Shown piece by piece: positions 1 to 8,388 of a stretch of DNA of 64,000 nucleotides. Source of the stretch: Pseudomonas sp. MF4836. GTDB lineage: Bacteria; Pseudomonadota; Gammaproteobacteria; Pseudomonadales; Pseudomonadaceae. The stretch covers positions 372,001-436,000 of the forward strand of contig NZ_MVOL01000004.1 of NCBI RefSeq assembly GCF_002018875.1, in the 5' to 3' direction. The notes under the pieces were generated by a model, which searched no databases, was not told where the DNA came from, and worked only from the letters and a program-made list of their open reading frames with translations. Both the position numbers and the translations under genes were made by a program. Each line of letters opens with the position of its first letter. Position 1 is the stretch's first letter.

Positions 1-104
1 AAAAGTGTGAATTTTTATCAACCCGTGGATGAAATCCTCACACTTTTGCTTCGCAAAAGACGCTTCGCTTGAGAGTATTTCACGGGTTCCTGCCAGAAGG
101 GCAG
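1..104. other. Nested inverted repeats upstream of the relaxase gene; candidate oriT
   Basis: Three exact inverted repeats interlock here: 1-10 with 38-47 (10 bp), 20-27 with 81-88 (8 bp), and a hairpin 43-49/53-59 with a TTC loop; a fourth small stem is 90-94/100-104. They end about 40 bp before the start of the relaxase-like gene. In MobV plasmids such as pMV158 the transfer origin is a set of alternative hairpins just upstream of mob, so this layout fits an oriT. No nick site can be named from sequence alone, and repeats may continue left of the window. Confidence 0.35.
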
Positions 105-141
105 AAGCAACAAATCAAAATAAAAATCCTATGAGGGCTAA

Positions 142-1791
142 ATGAATGGACTAAAAAGTACTACAATGCTATGGAAAAGAATGAACTACTCCGCCCAGCA
201 GGGCAGAGTAAAAAATACACCGGGAATATCTCAATTGAAAAGTTCACTTGATCACAGTCTACGCACTGTGATGAAAAAGGAACTTGAATTCAACCAAGAT
301 CTGGCTCATCGTAATTTTATTATTCGCAATAATAAGATGATTAGGCTGGACAGCCTAACACTTGAGGACAGGCAGAGCCTTGTCAATGAAATATTATCAT
401 CTGTGCAGAGTGACGTAGGCACTCATGAGGGTCTATCAAAGCTCAAAGATGACCGCTCAAAATACGCTTATAAGCTCAAGAAATTGCTATCCAAGGCTGA
501 TGAGCCGGAATCGCTAAAAACGCTCATAAACGGCCTTTTAGACGCTCAGAGCAGCACCCTTTCCACTTCCCTTGTCGATCAAGTCGATTCGATGAACGTT
601 AAGCGTGTAAATGACAAAAAGAAGGCCATAGGCACATATATAAAATTGCACAACGAGATTGTTGCGGCGGGCAATAACTCGTTACACAAAAGTAAAACCG
701 TACTTCAGGAGTGTTTTTTTAAATTTCCAGCAAGAAACAAAGTTAACGAAGTTAAGCCAGTAGATTATCTCCGCATTATTTATGATTTTCACAAGAAATA
801 TCTACCGGACTACGAAATCAAAACCTGCGTATTTCACGGGGACGAGGTGTTAAGTCAAGAGCAAATAAACAATGCTGTGCATCCTCATATATTTATCTCC
901 GGGAAAAACACAAAGTCTGGTCAATATGATTTGGTGCAAGCCCAACTTGATTTGATTAATAGGTATCTCAAAAGTAAGGGTGAGCCAGTTATACAGAATA
1001 ACTCATTCACTGCATCGCAAAAAATAGGCGAAACTTACCAGTGTCTTGTTTATGAGTATGTAAATAAACGATTGAAGGAGTTTGGATATAGTATAGAGGC
1101 GTCCATACATGAAAAAACAAAAGAGCACAAAGAAAAGCTTAAGGCAATAGCAAAAGACGCCCATAAAGCTAAAGTCATGAGGGGCTTTAATCTTTTGAGT
1201 ATGTCGGAGAACGAGCTGAAAAAAGCAGAGCAAGAAAAAAATGATCTAGCAGATCAACAGCGTTCAATTAAATACAAGATACTCTCTATTGATAAGCTCA
1301 GGCTGAGGCTTGTGAAAAAGAACAATCAGCTTGCACAGCAAGCCAACCAGATTAAGGCGGTGTTTAGCGATGCTAAAGCAGCCGTGGATATCTTAAAAGA
1401 TCAGAAGCGCCAGCTAGAAGAACAAAATAACTCTTTGCTAGATAATATTAAATCAAACGAAAAAGTTCTAGGGGCGCGCGTACATTCTGTAGAAAAAGCT
1501 ATTGCACTGTTGGCTCATACAGCTCGGGAACAACAAGATATGAAGCGTGTTTTTGCAGAATTTAAAGAGTCTAACTTTAATATGCTTAAGTCTCTATCAC
1601 CAAGCGAGCGAGTTTATTATATGTATAACATACGTGAGCGCTTAGCTCGTGAGGGTGTTGATGTTTCTGCCGGGAAAATACTCAACCGAACTGATAGTCT
1701 TAAACTTAGTGCTTCTGACGCTTACAATAGCTTGAAGAGGTTTGTCTCAAAAAGAAAGCCAGCAGTCAAAGAGTCAAAGCCAAAAAATTGA
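142..1791 (+). CDS. Divergent MobV-like (Mob/Pre) relaxase, plasmid mobilization protein
   Basis: A 549-residue soluble protein. Residues 232-235 read HGDE and residues 247-251 read HPHIF, which resembles the HxDE...HxHxx metal-binding signature of MobV/Pre relaxases, with about ten extra residues between the two halves. The C-terminal half (about 330-460) is rich in K, E, Q and heptad-like leucines, as in the coiled-coil tail of Mob/Pre proteins. Such enzymes nick oriT and lead a plasmid strand into a recipient. The start is the ATG at 142, preceded by GAGGG; an ATG at 131 opens only a four-codon ORF that overlaps it. The gene is AT-rich and faces the replication gene. Family assignment is by motif only and remains uncertain. 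Confidence 0.55.
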   Translation: MNGLKSTTMLWKRMNYSAQQGRVKNTPGISQLKSSLDHSLRTVMKKELEFNQDLAHRNFIIRNNKMIRLDSLTLEDRQSLVNEILSSVQSDVGTHEGLSKLKDDRSKYAYKLKKLLSKADEPESLKTLINGLLDAQSSTLSTSLVDQVDSMNVKRVNDKKKAIGTYIKLHNEIVAAGNNSLHKSKTVLQECFFKFPARNKVNEVKPVDYLRIIYDFHKKYLPDYEIKTCVFHGDEVLSQEQINNAVHPHIFISGKNTKSGQYDLVQAQLDLINRYLKSKGEPVIQNNSFTASQKIGETYQCLVYEYVNKRLKEFGYSIEASIHEKTKEHKEKLKAIAKDAHKAKVMRGFNLLSMSENELKKAEQEKNDLADQQRSIKYKILSIDKLRLRLVKKNNQLAQQANQIKAVFSDAKAAVDILKDQKRQLEEQNNSLLDNIKSNEKVLGARVHSVEKAIALLAHTAREQQDMKRVFAEFKESNFNMLKSLSPSERVYYMYNIRERLAREGVDVSAGKILNRTDSLKLSASDAYNSLKRFVSKRKPAVKESKPKN

Positions 1792-1838
1792 TATTCGTTA
1801 TGCAGACGGCATTCTATAAATGCCAAGTATATGAAAAG

Positions 1839-1855
1839 ACCGCCTTGTAGGCGGT
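1839..1855. terminator. Hairpin between convergent mob-like and rep genes
   Basis: A perfect 7-bp stem (1839-1845/1849-1855) with a TGT loop is flanked by A-rich sequence on the left and TTAATTT on the right. It sits in the 81-bp gap between two convergent genes, so it could terminate both. A second weaker stem is GGCAT/ATGCC at 1808-1812/1820-1824. Confidence 0.6.
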
Positions 1856-1872
1856 TAATTTGAATTCGAGGC

Positions 1873-2787
1873 TTATCCGAAAATGATAGCGAATGCTTTT
1901 GAATTTTCCGCTTCTTCTGACTTTTTTTCTGTGGTTGATTTTCTTTCTTTTATTAACTCATATTCTATGTACTCAGGGCGATTTCCTTTCTTGTGTACTT
2001 GCCAGCCTTTTTTTATTAGCGCCGCCTCCTCAAGCTTTTTAAATGCTATGTAAATCTGCTCATTTTGGTGCTTTCTTTCACTATATGATTCTAAGCCAAA
2101 GCGTTCAATCATTGCGTTGAAATACATTTTTGTATAGCCGCTGTTAGCTAGCATTTGTATATAAGCGTTTGCAGAAACAGGGCCAAGCAAATTGAGCTTT
2201 GCCATTGCAATCATGCCAATAAAATTTAATTCTTTACTTTCTTTTCTCACGGAGTATACAAATTCAAATCCAACTTTGAGTGTGAAGTTTTTGAATTCAA
2301 AGTTGTAATTTTCTTCATGGTCTTGGTTGTGTATTGTTAACTCGTAAAAAGGTCTTGTTTTTATTACGGCCCCGTCTTTTGTTTTTACGAACGTCATTTC
2401 AGATATGGTATTTAGTGTAGATACAAGCGTTCTTCTCTTTTCGGTTTTTCTATGGAGTCCGGGCTTTAGCCCTATAAGTTTATATACTTCGTCCACAGAG
2501 AAAGTTTGAATGTAGTCTCCAAACTGGTCTGTGTTTATATCTTGGTTGTTGTCTATAAGTTTGAGAATTGCTAGGAAAACCTTGTAGTCAAAATATGAAA
2601 GCCTAACCATTTCTATATGAAAGTCTTTCATGTCGCCTAGCTGTATTTTTCTCGTTTTAGTTCTTGTTTCACCTCTAGTTTTGCTGAAAAGAGCTAAGTT
2701 CATAAAGGTCTTTACGATTGGAATTACACCGCCAGCGGTGTAGATATGAGTTAATCCATAATCCTTTTCTTTTGAGTATTCTTGCAT
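1873..2787 (-). CDS. Probable plasmid replication initiator protein
   Basis: A 304-residue protein with no signal peptide or membrane segment. Its pattern of alternating short helices and beta hairpins, with basic stretches, looks like two winged-helix domains as in plasmid Rep proteins; the stretch LSYFDYKVFLAIL near residue 63 resembles the first domain of such initiators. The strongest support is context: three iterons and an AT-rich tract lie 126-230 bp upstream of its start, the usual layout of an iteron-regulated theta replicon, where Rep binds iterons to open the origin and represses itself. The ATG at 2787 has no strong ribosome binding site. I cannot place it in a named Rep family with certainty; another DNA-binding plasmid protein is the alternative. 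Confidence 0.65.
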   Translation of the reverse strand: MQEYSKEKDYGLTHIYTAGGVIPIVKTFMNLALFSKTRGETRTKTRKIQLGDMKDFHIEMVRLSYFDYKVFLAILKLIDNNQDINTDQFGDYIQTFSVDEVYKLIGLKPGLHRKTEKRRTLVSTLNTISEMTFVKTKDGAVIKTRPFYELTIHNQDHEENYNFEFKNFTLKVGFEFVYSVRKESKELNFIGMIAMAKLNLLGPVSANAYIQMLANSGYTKMYFNAMIERFGLESYSERKHQNEQIYIAFKKLEEAALIKKGWQVHKKGNRPEYIEYELIKERKSTTEKKSEEAENSKAFAIIFG

Positions 2788-2912
2788 GGCATGTTTTTTT
2801 ATTGTGTATATTCATTGTTGCATTTTAAAATGCCTTGTCAAGTTTTCCGACCTTAAATATCTGAGAGTGTCATTGTTTGATAAAGAAGGTTCCTCAAAGG
2901 TGCGGAGTTTTT

Positions 2913-2973
2913 AGGACTAAACCACGACCATCGATAGGACTAAGACACGACCTTGATAGGACTAAACCACGAC
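2913..2973. repeat. Three iterons (AGGACTAAACCACGAC core)
   Basis: Three direct repeats of about 16-17 bp start at 2913, 2936 and 2958, so the period is 23 and 22 bp, about two helical turns. Copy 2 has one change (AAGACAC for AAACCAC) and copy 3 differs at the last base. Regular spacing upstream of a Rep gene is the hallmark of initiator binding sites. Confidence 0.85.
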
Positions 2974-3020
2974 TTTCCTATATATAAATAAGTATTATAA
3001 ATAAATAAAATCTTAAGTAA
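2974..3020. other. AT-rich tract beside the iterons; candidate replication origin
   Basis: Directly after the third iteron the sequence becomes almost pure A/T (TATATATAAATAAG and following repeats of AAATAA). In iteron plasmids an AT-rich stretch next to the iterons is the DNA unwinding element. No clear DnaA box (TTATCCACA-like) was found here, so origin function is inferred from layout. Confidence 0.55.
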
Positions 3021-3427
3021 GGTGAAATTGAAATTTCACTTTACTTCCAATGACTTAGAGATGTTAAGGCAAATGGCAAAAGCACACACCATTCTGGTGC
3101 GCTTCGCGCTTGAAAGGCAGAAGGGTAGGGCAGAACGTCAGGTTTGACGTTCTAAAGGTCCTTTAGGACGATTAAATCTGCTCTGACGTTAAATTGCATG
3201 AACGACAAAAATAACAGCCTAAAAACCCTATTTCTGTTTTTAAAAACTGAACCATACAAACGGCATTTATGCCGCCCAGAACGATCTGCTATGCTTAAAG
3301 ATTTTGCTCGGCCCATAAAGACACGGGTACAAGTCCCCGCGCCTTTCAGCGCCTTTATCAAAAGCTGAAAGCGATTATCAGCAGATGAATGGAGTGCTCA
3401 GCTATATCTCAAGGATTGTTCGAGCGC
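3021..3427. other. Non-coding, hairpin-rich stretch between origin and HEPN gene
   Basis: No convincing gene. It contains a 9-bp perfect hairpin at 3132-3140/3145-3153, a GTCCT/AGGAC stem at 3158-3162/3165-3169, and a perfect CGGCAT-TT-ATGCCG palindrome at 3261-3274. A minus-strand reading frame of 69 codons (3152-3361) has no recognisable features. The stems could be plasmid copy-control RNA, an accessory origin or terminators. Confidence 0.4.
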
Positions 3428-4729
3428 TTAGCCAGTTGCTGAAGCTGGTAATATTGAGGGCGCTTTTAATATTGCCTTTTGGGCAATATTTTTCAAGTCA
3501 TTCAGTGGCTTGCTCTTAAAGTGCTTTACATATTGTTGGTATTTAGGCCACTCGGAAATATAACGGCTTCCACCGTGAACAAGCTCATTTCTTAGTTCGA
3601 AAAGCCATCGTGTTTTTTCCGCTGATTTTTCGTCCAGTCCGAGACTGCTTACACCTGCGACAATAGAGCTTTCAACAGAACCACGTTTACCAAATAGAGC
3701 ATCAAGTGAAATAAAATAGTTAACATATGATTCTATATCGTCGGAATTCATAGCACGGTTTAAAAAGTTAGCTGCTTTTTTTATACGTTGTTTGTACTCA
3801 TTTGGGCAACTATTGAGCGATTCATACCACTTTGCTATTTTCTTGGTTGTATCGTCGCTAACTATAATATCAGATATGTAAAATGGAGAAAGTGCCCCGC
3901 AGTCACTAAGTGTAATTGATCTGTCAGGTGCGGTTTTATGGGGGAACTGAATACAATTAGTATAGGGTTGCGCCATCGACTTTTGAAAGCTGTACTCGGA
4001 TTCCTCCGAGGCATATGCGAAGAGCACAGTAATGAACATTCTGAATTTTAAGCTGCTTGCAAATTTTGCACCCTTCTGAGTACCGTATTCCTCTGCTAAT
4101 AAAATATAATGAAACTCAAACCCACCATTGAAGGAAAATCTAGTATCTACTGTGAACGGAGAGCTTGGGGTCCAGCTGTCAAAAATATACCCTTCCGCGC
4201 TAAACTTGTTCCAAGTTGACTCATCACTGCATGAAATTAAATGCAACCCTTCTTCAGGCAAGGAAAGTGATGGGCCTCTGAATCTGGTTAAAGGGTAAGT
4301 TGTACACCTTTTTCCTATAATACTTCTAAGTTCTTCTTTTATTTCTTCCGAAATTAACTTGGTGAACTCAATAACTGATATATTGCCTTTGCATTCAAAG
4401 AGGTTGGGTTTGCCTCTAAAAACCACGTCGTCGCCATTGAAAAGCGGTTTGTCCAAGCAAATTTTCTGTAGTGTTGAGATAACGATGTTGTTAACAGACT
4501 CTGTATCGCAATCCTTGAACTCTTGTTCTGTTTCGATGATAAGAGAAGTTACCGTATCAATGGCGTTGAAGGTATCTGGGCTATACCACCAGTCGAGTCC
4601 AAAACCTGAGAAAGAATACGGGTCTCGTCGGCCTGCTAAAAACCGGGCAGATGGCATTTTGTCCTCGGCTACCGGACTCAAGAGAATTGAACGCGTCAGC
4701 CTTGCTACCTGAGTCTGTAGTCGATCCAT
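3428..4729 (-). CDS. ApeA-like HEPN domain protein, putative anti-phage RNase
   Basis: A 433-residue soluble protein. Near the C-terminus (residues 380-385) it carries RNELVH, the Rx4H catalytic motif of HEPN ribonucleases, within an all-helical region; the long N-terminal beta-rich part resembles the ApeA N-terminal domain type found in single-gene abortive-infection systems. HEPN effectors of this kind cut RNA after phage infection. I chose the ATG at 4729 because GGAGG lies six bases upstream; a TTG at 4747 is the other option. The gene is AT-rich like the island, reads in the same direction as comM, and could be transcribed from the comM promoter or from a promoter in the 170-bp island end. 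Function is inferred from the motif, not shown. Confidence 0.65.
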   Translation of the reverse strand: MDRLQTQVARLTRSILLSPVAEDKMPSARFLAGRRDPYSFSGFGLDWWYSPDTFNAIDTVTSLIIETEQEFKDCDTESVNNIVISTLQKICLDKPLFNGDDVVFRGKPNLFECKGNISVIEFTKLISEEIKEELRSIIGKRCTTYPLTRFRGPSLSLPEEGLHLISCSDESTWNKFSAEGYIFDSWTPSSPFTVDTRFSFNGGFEFHYILLAEEYGTQKGAKFASSLKFRMFITVLFAYASEESEYSFQKSMAQPYTNCIQFPHKTAPDRSITLSDCGALSPFYISDIIVSDDTTKKIAKWYESLNSCPNEYKQRIKKAANFLNRAMNSDDIESYVNYFISLDALFGKRGSVESSIVAGVSSLGLDEKSAEKTRWLFELRNELVHGGSRYISEWPKYQQYVKHFKSKPLNDLKNIAQKAILKAPSILPASATG

Positions 4730-4902
4730 CGGGAGCCTCCAATCCAATTTGGTCCCTTAGCTTGCCATAGTCATTCGTTGGATTGTCGGGGCTAGCGGAG
4801 AAAGCCACGCTTCCGGTTCCCTAAATCCGTGTTGCTGGTCTGCTCCAGTGGAGCATGAAGCTGCTCCAGCGCATCCAATAGTTTCCCAAAAGTGTACAGC
4901 TT
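4730..4902. mobile_element. Terminal segment of the genomic island at comM
   Basis: Between the HEPN gene and the comM break lies about 170 bp without a gene. A heptamer occurs three times: TGCTCCA at 4841-4847, its inverse at 4849-4855 (a perfect palindrome with one central base), and again at 4862-4868. Such clustered inverted copies near an element end are typical of transposase or recombinase binding sites. Read from comM outwards, island sequence begins near 4902 as AGC followed by TGTACACTTTTGG; a TGT start would suit Tn7-like ends, but the exact base is unproven because the other end is outside the window. Confidence 0.6.
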
Positions 4903-5102
4903 AGCGTGATGCGCCGTGCCGGAAAGTTGAAACCCGAGTTGATGATCGCGCTGCGCACCCGGTCTTTGCTTTCCTTGACCGCTGCTTCCGGTAGCCCCAC
5001 CAGGGTCAGCGCGGGCAGGCCGTTGGCCAGGTGCACTTCGACGCTGACCGCCGGTGCCTGTACGCCGACTTGAGCGCGGCTGTGGATGATCGCCAGAGAC
5101 AT
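4821..5102 (-). pseudogene. comM: comM (YifB, Mg-chelatase-like ATPase) 5' fragment, interrupted
   Basis: The first 67 residues (5102 down to about 4903) match the N-terminus of ComM/YifB, including SLAIIHSRAQVG and the VKESKDRVRSAIINSG block. After RRITL the sequence turns into unrelated residues and stops at 4821, giving a 93-residue chimera. ComM is a hexameric helicase that promotes branch migration during natural transformation and is normally about 500 residues, so this copy cannot be functional. The ATG at 5102 is preceded by AAGGAAGGG. comM is a known integration hotspot (AbaR/Tn6022 islands in Acinetobacter). The missing 3' part should lie on the far side of the island, left of the window. 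Confidence 0.9.
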
Positions 5103-5261
5103 GAGCCCTTCCTTGGTGAGGCCCATGCCGCGTCCTGCGGCGGGCGTTACAAGGATAGTTGGCGTGGCGCCGGCGGCAGCCGGGCAATGCTCACAGGATG
5201 TGTCATCCCGGTGAGTGGTCGCCCCTGACCTGGGCCTGGCCCTAGATTCCCGCGCAGCCGG

Positions 5262-5522
5262 TCATTCGGTTGGCGGGTTGAGCCGGGCTTCGAGTTCGCT
5301 GACCTTGGCTTCAAGGCTTTCCAGGCGGGCGCGGGTGCGGGCCAGCACCACCATTTGGCTGTCGAATTCTTCGCGGCTGACCAGGTCCAGTTTGCTGAAG
5401 CCGCTTTGCAGCAGGGCCTTGAACTGGCTTTCGATTTCATTGCGAGGCAGCGGGGTGTCGCCGCTGAACAGGCGGGAGGCGTGGCCGCTCAGGGCGTCGA
5501 GAAGGTCTTTGGGCGCGAGCAT
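5262..5522 (-). CDS. ubiK: UbiK-family accessory factor (BMFP/YqiC)
   Basis: An 86-residue protein beginning MLAPKDLLDALSG and ending in a coiled coil (residues 47-81) rich in R, E and L, the layout of UbiK/YqiC. UbiK binds UbiJ and supports the aerobic ubiquinone biosynthesis complex; it also has membrane-fusogenic behaviour in vitro. The start at 5522 is chosen over longer in-frame starts because AGGACC lies just upstream and homologs begin there. It follows the usual comM-neighbour order of Pseudomonas and would share upstream space with glnK. Confidence 0.85.
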   Translation of the reverse strand: MLAPKDLLDALSGHASRLFSGDTPLPRNEIESQFKALLQSGFSKLDLVSREEFDSQMVVLARTRARLESLEAKVSELEARLNPPTE

Positions 5523-6278
<756 letters not shown>

Positions 6279-6312
6279 GCCGCCAAACCCCAACGCCCCA
6301 GGAGAAAACAAT

Positions 6313-7650
6313 ATGACTCTGCGTAAATTCGCAGGGCTAGGAGCCCTGTTGTCCCTCGTAATGCCCAGCCTGGCCATGGCGGCAGACGAAGTGGCGGCTC
6401 CAGTCCTCAACTCCGGCGACACCGCCTGGATGCTCACCTCGACGGCCCTGGTGCTGTTCATGACCATTCCCGGCCTCGCGCTGTTCTACGGCGGCATGGT
6501 GCGTTCGAAAAACATTCTGTCGGTGCTGATGCAGTGCTTTGCCATTACCGGCTTGATCAGCATTCTGTGGGTCATCTACGGCTACAGCATTGCCTTCGAT
6601 ACCACGGGCATGGAACAAGGCGTCGTCAACTTCAACTCGTTCTTCGGCGGCATGGGCAAGGCGTTCCTCGCCGGTGTCACTCCGTCCAGCATCACCGGGC
6701 CTGCGGCGCTGTTCCCCGAAGCGGTGTTCATCACCTTTCAGATGACCTTTGCGATTATCACTCCGGCGCTGATCGTCGGTGCTTTCGCCGAGCGCATGAA
6801 GTTCTCCGCGATGCTGATCTTCATGGGCGTCTGGTTCACCCTGGTTTATGCACCGATCGCGCACATGGTCTGGTCCGGTAACGGCGGCCTGATGTGGGAC
6901 TGGGGCGTACTCGACTTCGCTGGCGGCACCGTGGTGCACATCAACGCCGGTGTGGCCGGCCTGATCGCCTGCCTGGTACTGGGCAAGCGCAAAGGCTTCC
7001 CGACCACGCCGATGGCTCCGCACAACCTGGGTTACACCCTGATGGGCGCGGCCATGCTGTGGGTCGGCTGGTTCGGCTTCAACGCCGGCTCCGCTGCCGC
7101 CGCCAACGGCACCGCCGGCATGGCGATGCTCGTGACTCAGATCGCAACCGCTGCCGCGGCCCTGGGCTGGATGTTCGCCGAGTGGCTGACCCACGGTAAG
7201 CCAAGCGCCCTGGGTATCGCTTCGGGTGTGGTTGCAGGCCTGGTGGCCATCACTCCGGCCGCTGGCACCGTGGGCCCGATGGGCGCCCTGGTGATCGGCC
7301 TGGCCGCTGGCGTCGTGTGCTTCTTCTGCGCCACCAGCCTGAAACGCAAACTGGGCTACGACGACTCCCTGGACGCCTTCGGCGTGCATGGTATCGGCGG
7401 TATCCTCGGCGCGATCCTCACCGGCGTGTTCGCTGCTCCGTCGCTGGGTGGCTTCGGCACCGTGACCGACATCGCCGCACAGGTCTGGATCCAGTGCAAA
7501 GGCGTGGGCTTCACGGTGATCTACACCGCGATCGTCACCTTCATCATTCTCAAGGTGCTGGATGCCGTCATGGGCCTGCGCGTGACCGAGGAAGAAGAAG
7601 CGGTCGGCCTCGACCTGGCGCAACACAACGAGCGCGGCTACAACTTGTAG
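6313..7650 (+). CDS. amtB: Ammonium transporter AmtB
   Basis: A 445-residue inner-membrane protein with a signal peptide cleaved after AMA (about residue 23) and eleven hydrophobic spans, as in trimeric Amt channels. GLALFYGGMVR opens the conserved family signature, and the two pore histidines lie in GGTVVHIN and AFGVHGIGG. It conducts NH3/NH4+ and is blocked by GlnK. The ATG at 6313 has AGGAG nine bases upstream; an upstream in-frame ATG inside glnK is ignored. A strong terminator follows the stop codon. Confidence 0.97.
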   Translation: MTLRKFAGLGALLSLVMPSLAMAADEVAAPVLNSGDTAWMLTSTALVLFMTIPGLALFYGGMVRSKNILSVLMQCFAITGLISILWVIYGYSIAFDTTGMEQGVVNFNSFFGGMGKAFLAGVTPSSITGPAALFPEAVFITFQMTFAIITPALIVGAFAERMKFSAMLIFMGVWFTLVYAPIAHMVWSGNGGLMWDWGVLDFAGGTVVHINAGVAGLIACLVLGKRKGFPTTPMAPHNLGYTLMGAAMLWVGWFGFNAGSAAAANGTAGMAMLVTQIATAAAALGWMFAEWLTHGKPSALGIASGVVAGLVAITPAAGTVGPMGALVIGLAAGVVCFFCATSLKRKLGYDDSLDAFGVHGIGGILGAILTGVFAAPSLGGFGTVTDIAAQVWIQCKGVGFTVIYTAIVTFIILKVLDAVMGLRVTEEEEAVGLDLAQHNERGYNL

Positions 7651-7657
7651 GTTCGCG

Positions 7658-7690
7658 AAAAAAAATGCCCGGCTTGCCGGGCATTTTTTT
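7658..7690 (+). terminator. Rho-independent terminator of glnK-amtB
   Basis: A perfect 9-bp stem, ATGCCCGGC at 7665-7673 and its complement at 7676-7684, with a 2-base loop, preceded by an A run and followed by a T run to 7690. Confidence 0.93.
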
Positions 7691-7860
7691 GCCCGGCGTT
7701 TGTCACTAACGCAAGGCTGAAAGGTTTTTTCCCCGGCGAGTCCAGGGGTTTGCCGTCGCTATTTTTCCCTGGCCAATTGCTTACAGCGCAGGGCGAGTAT
7801 TAGGCGCTTTGTTTTTTCCCAGAGCGCGCTAGAATGCGCGCCGAATGTGCGGAGAACTGT

Positions 7861-8286
7861 ATGTGGCAACAGACTCTGATTACCCTGCGGGCAAGGCCCC
7901 GAGGCTTTCACCTGGTAACGGACGAATTGCTCGCCGGCTTGCCTGAGTTGAAGGCCTGTCGGGTCGGTCTGTTGCATCTGTGGCTGCAGCATACCTCGGC
8001 CTCGTTGACCATCAACGAGAACGCCGATCCGGCGGTTCGACGTGACTTCGAGCGTTTTTTCAACGGGCTGGTGCCGCAAGGTATGGCCGGGTATGAACAT
8101 AACGACGAAGGCGCGGACGACCTCCCGGCGCACTTCAAGGCCAGCCTGCTGGGCTGCCAACTGAGCTTGCCGGTATCGGCAGGGCGCTTGGCGCTAGGCA
8201 GCTGGCAAGGTGTTTATCTGGGCGAGCATCGAGATCATGGCGGTGCCCGTAAAGTCCTTGCCACCTTGCACGGTGATAAGGCATAA
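7861..8286 (+). CDS. yjbQ: YjbQ family protein (UPF0047)
   Basis: A 141-residue cytosolic protein of the YjbQ/UPF0047 family, recognised by [18 protein letters not shown] and the acidic D-P-x-V-R-R-D stretch, followed by [12 protein letters not shown]. Family members show thiamine-phosphate synthase activity in E. coli and form trimers with a metal-binding histidine cluster. The ATG at 7861 is used because homologs start MWxQ; an in-frame ATG 27 bases upstream is the alternative. A TAGAAT box at 7830-7835 could be its -10 element. Likely co-transcribed with sutA, about 100 bp downstream. Confidence 0.85.
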   Translation: MWQQTLITLRARPRGFHLVTDELLAGLPELKACRVGLLHLWLQHTSASLTINENADPAVRRDFERFFNGLVPQGMAGYEHNDEGADDLPAHFKASLLGCQLSLPVSAGRLALGSWQGVYLGEHRDHGGARKVLATLHGDKA

Positions 8287-8388
8287 GCCGCTGGTTACCA
8301 GCGGATGTTGATTTTTTTCCAGCGACCTTCGACAGTCGGCTCAGCTGGGCTATAACTAATCTGCTTTTCGCAAGTCATGAGGTAGAAC

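Noticed and set aside
3152-3361. 69-codon minus-strand frame between origin and HEPN gene
   Set aside because: It runs through the hairpins, has no ribosome binding site and no recognisable feature.
3290-3365. Stretch considered as a tRNA remnant beside the island
   Set aside because: No cloverleaf could be drawn and no TTC-arm consensus was found.
4581-4808. Alternative minus-strand frame that looks like a natural N-terminus for the HEPN gene, suggesting a frameshift
   Set aside because: The HEPN frame has its own ATG at 4729 with GGAGG at proper spacing, so no frameshift is needed. Resequencing could still settle it.
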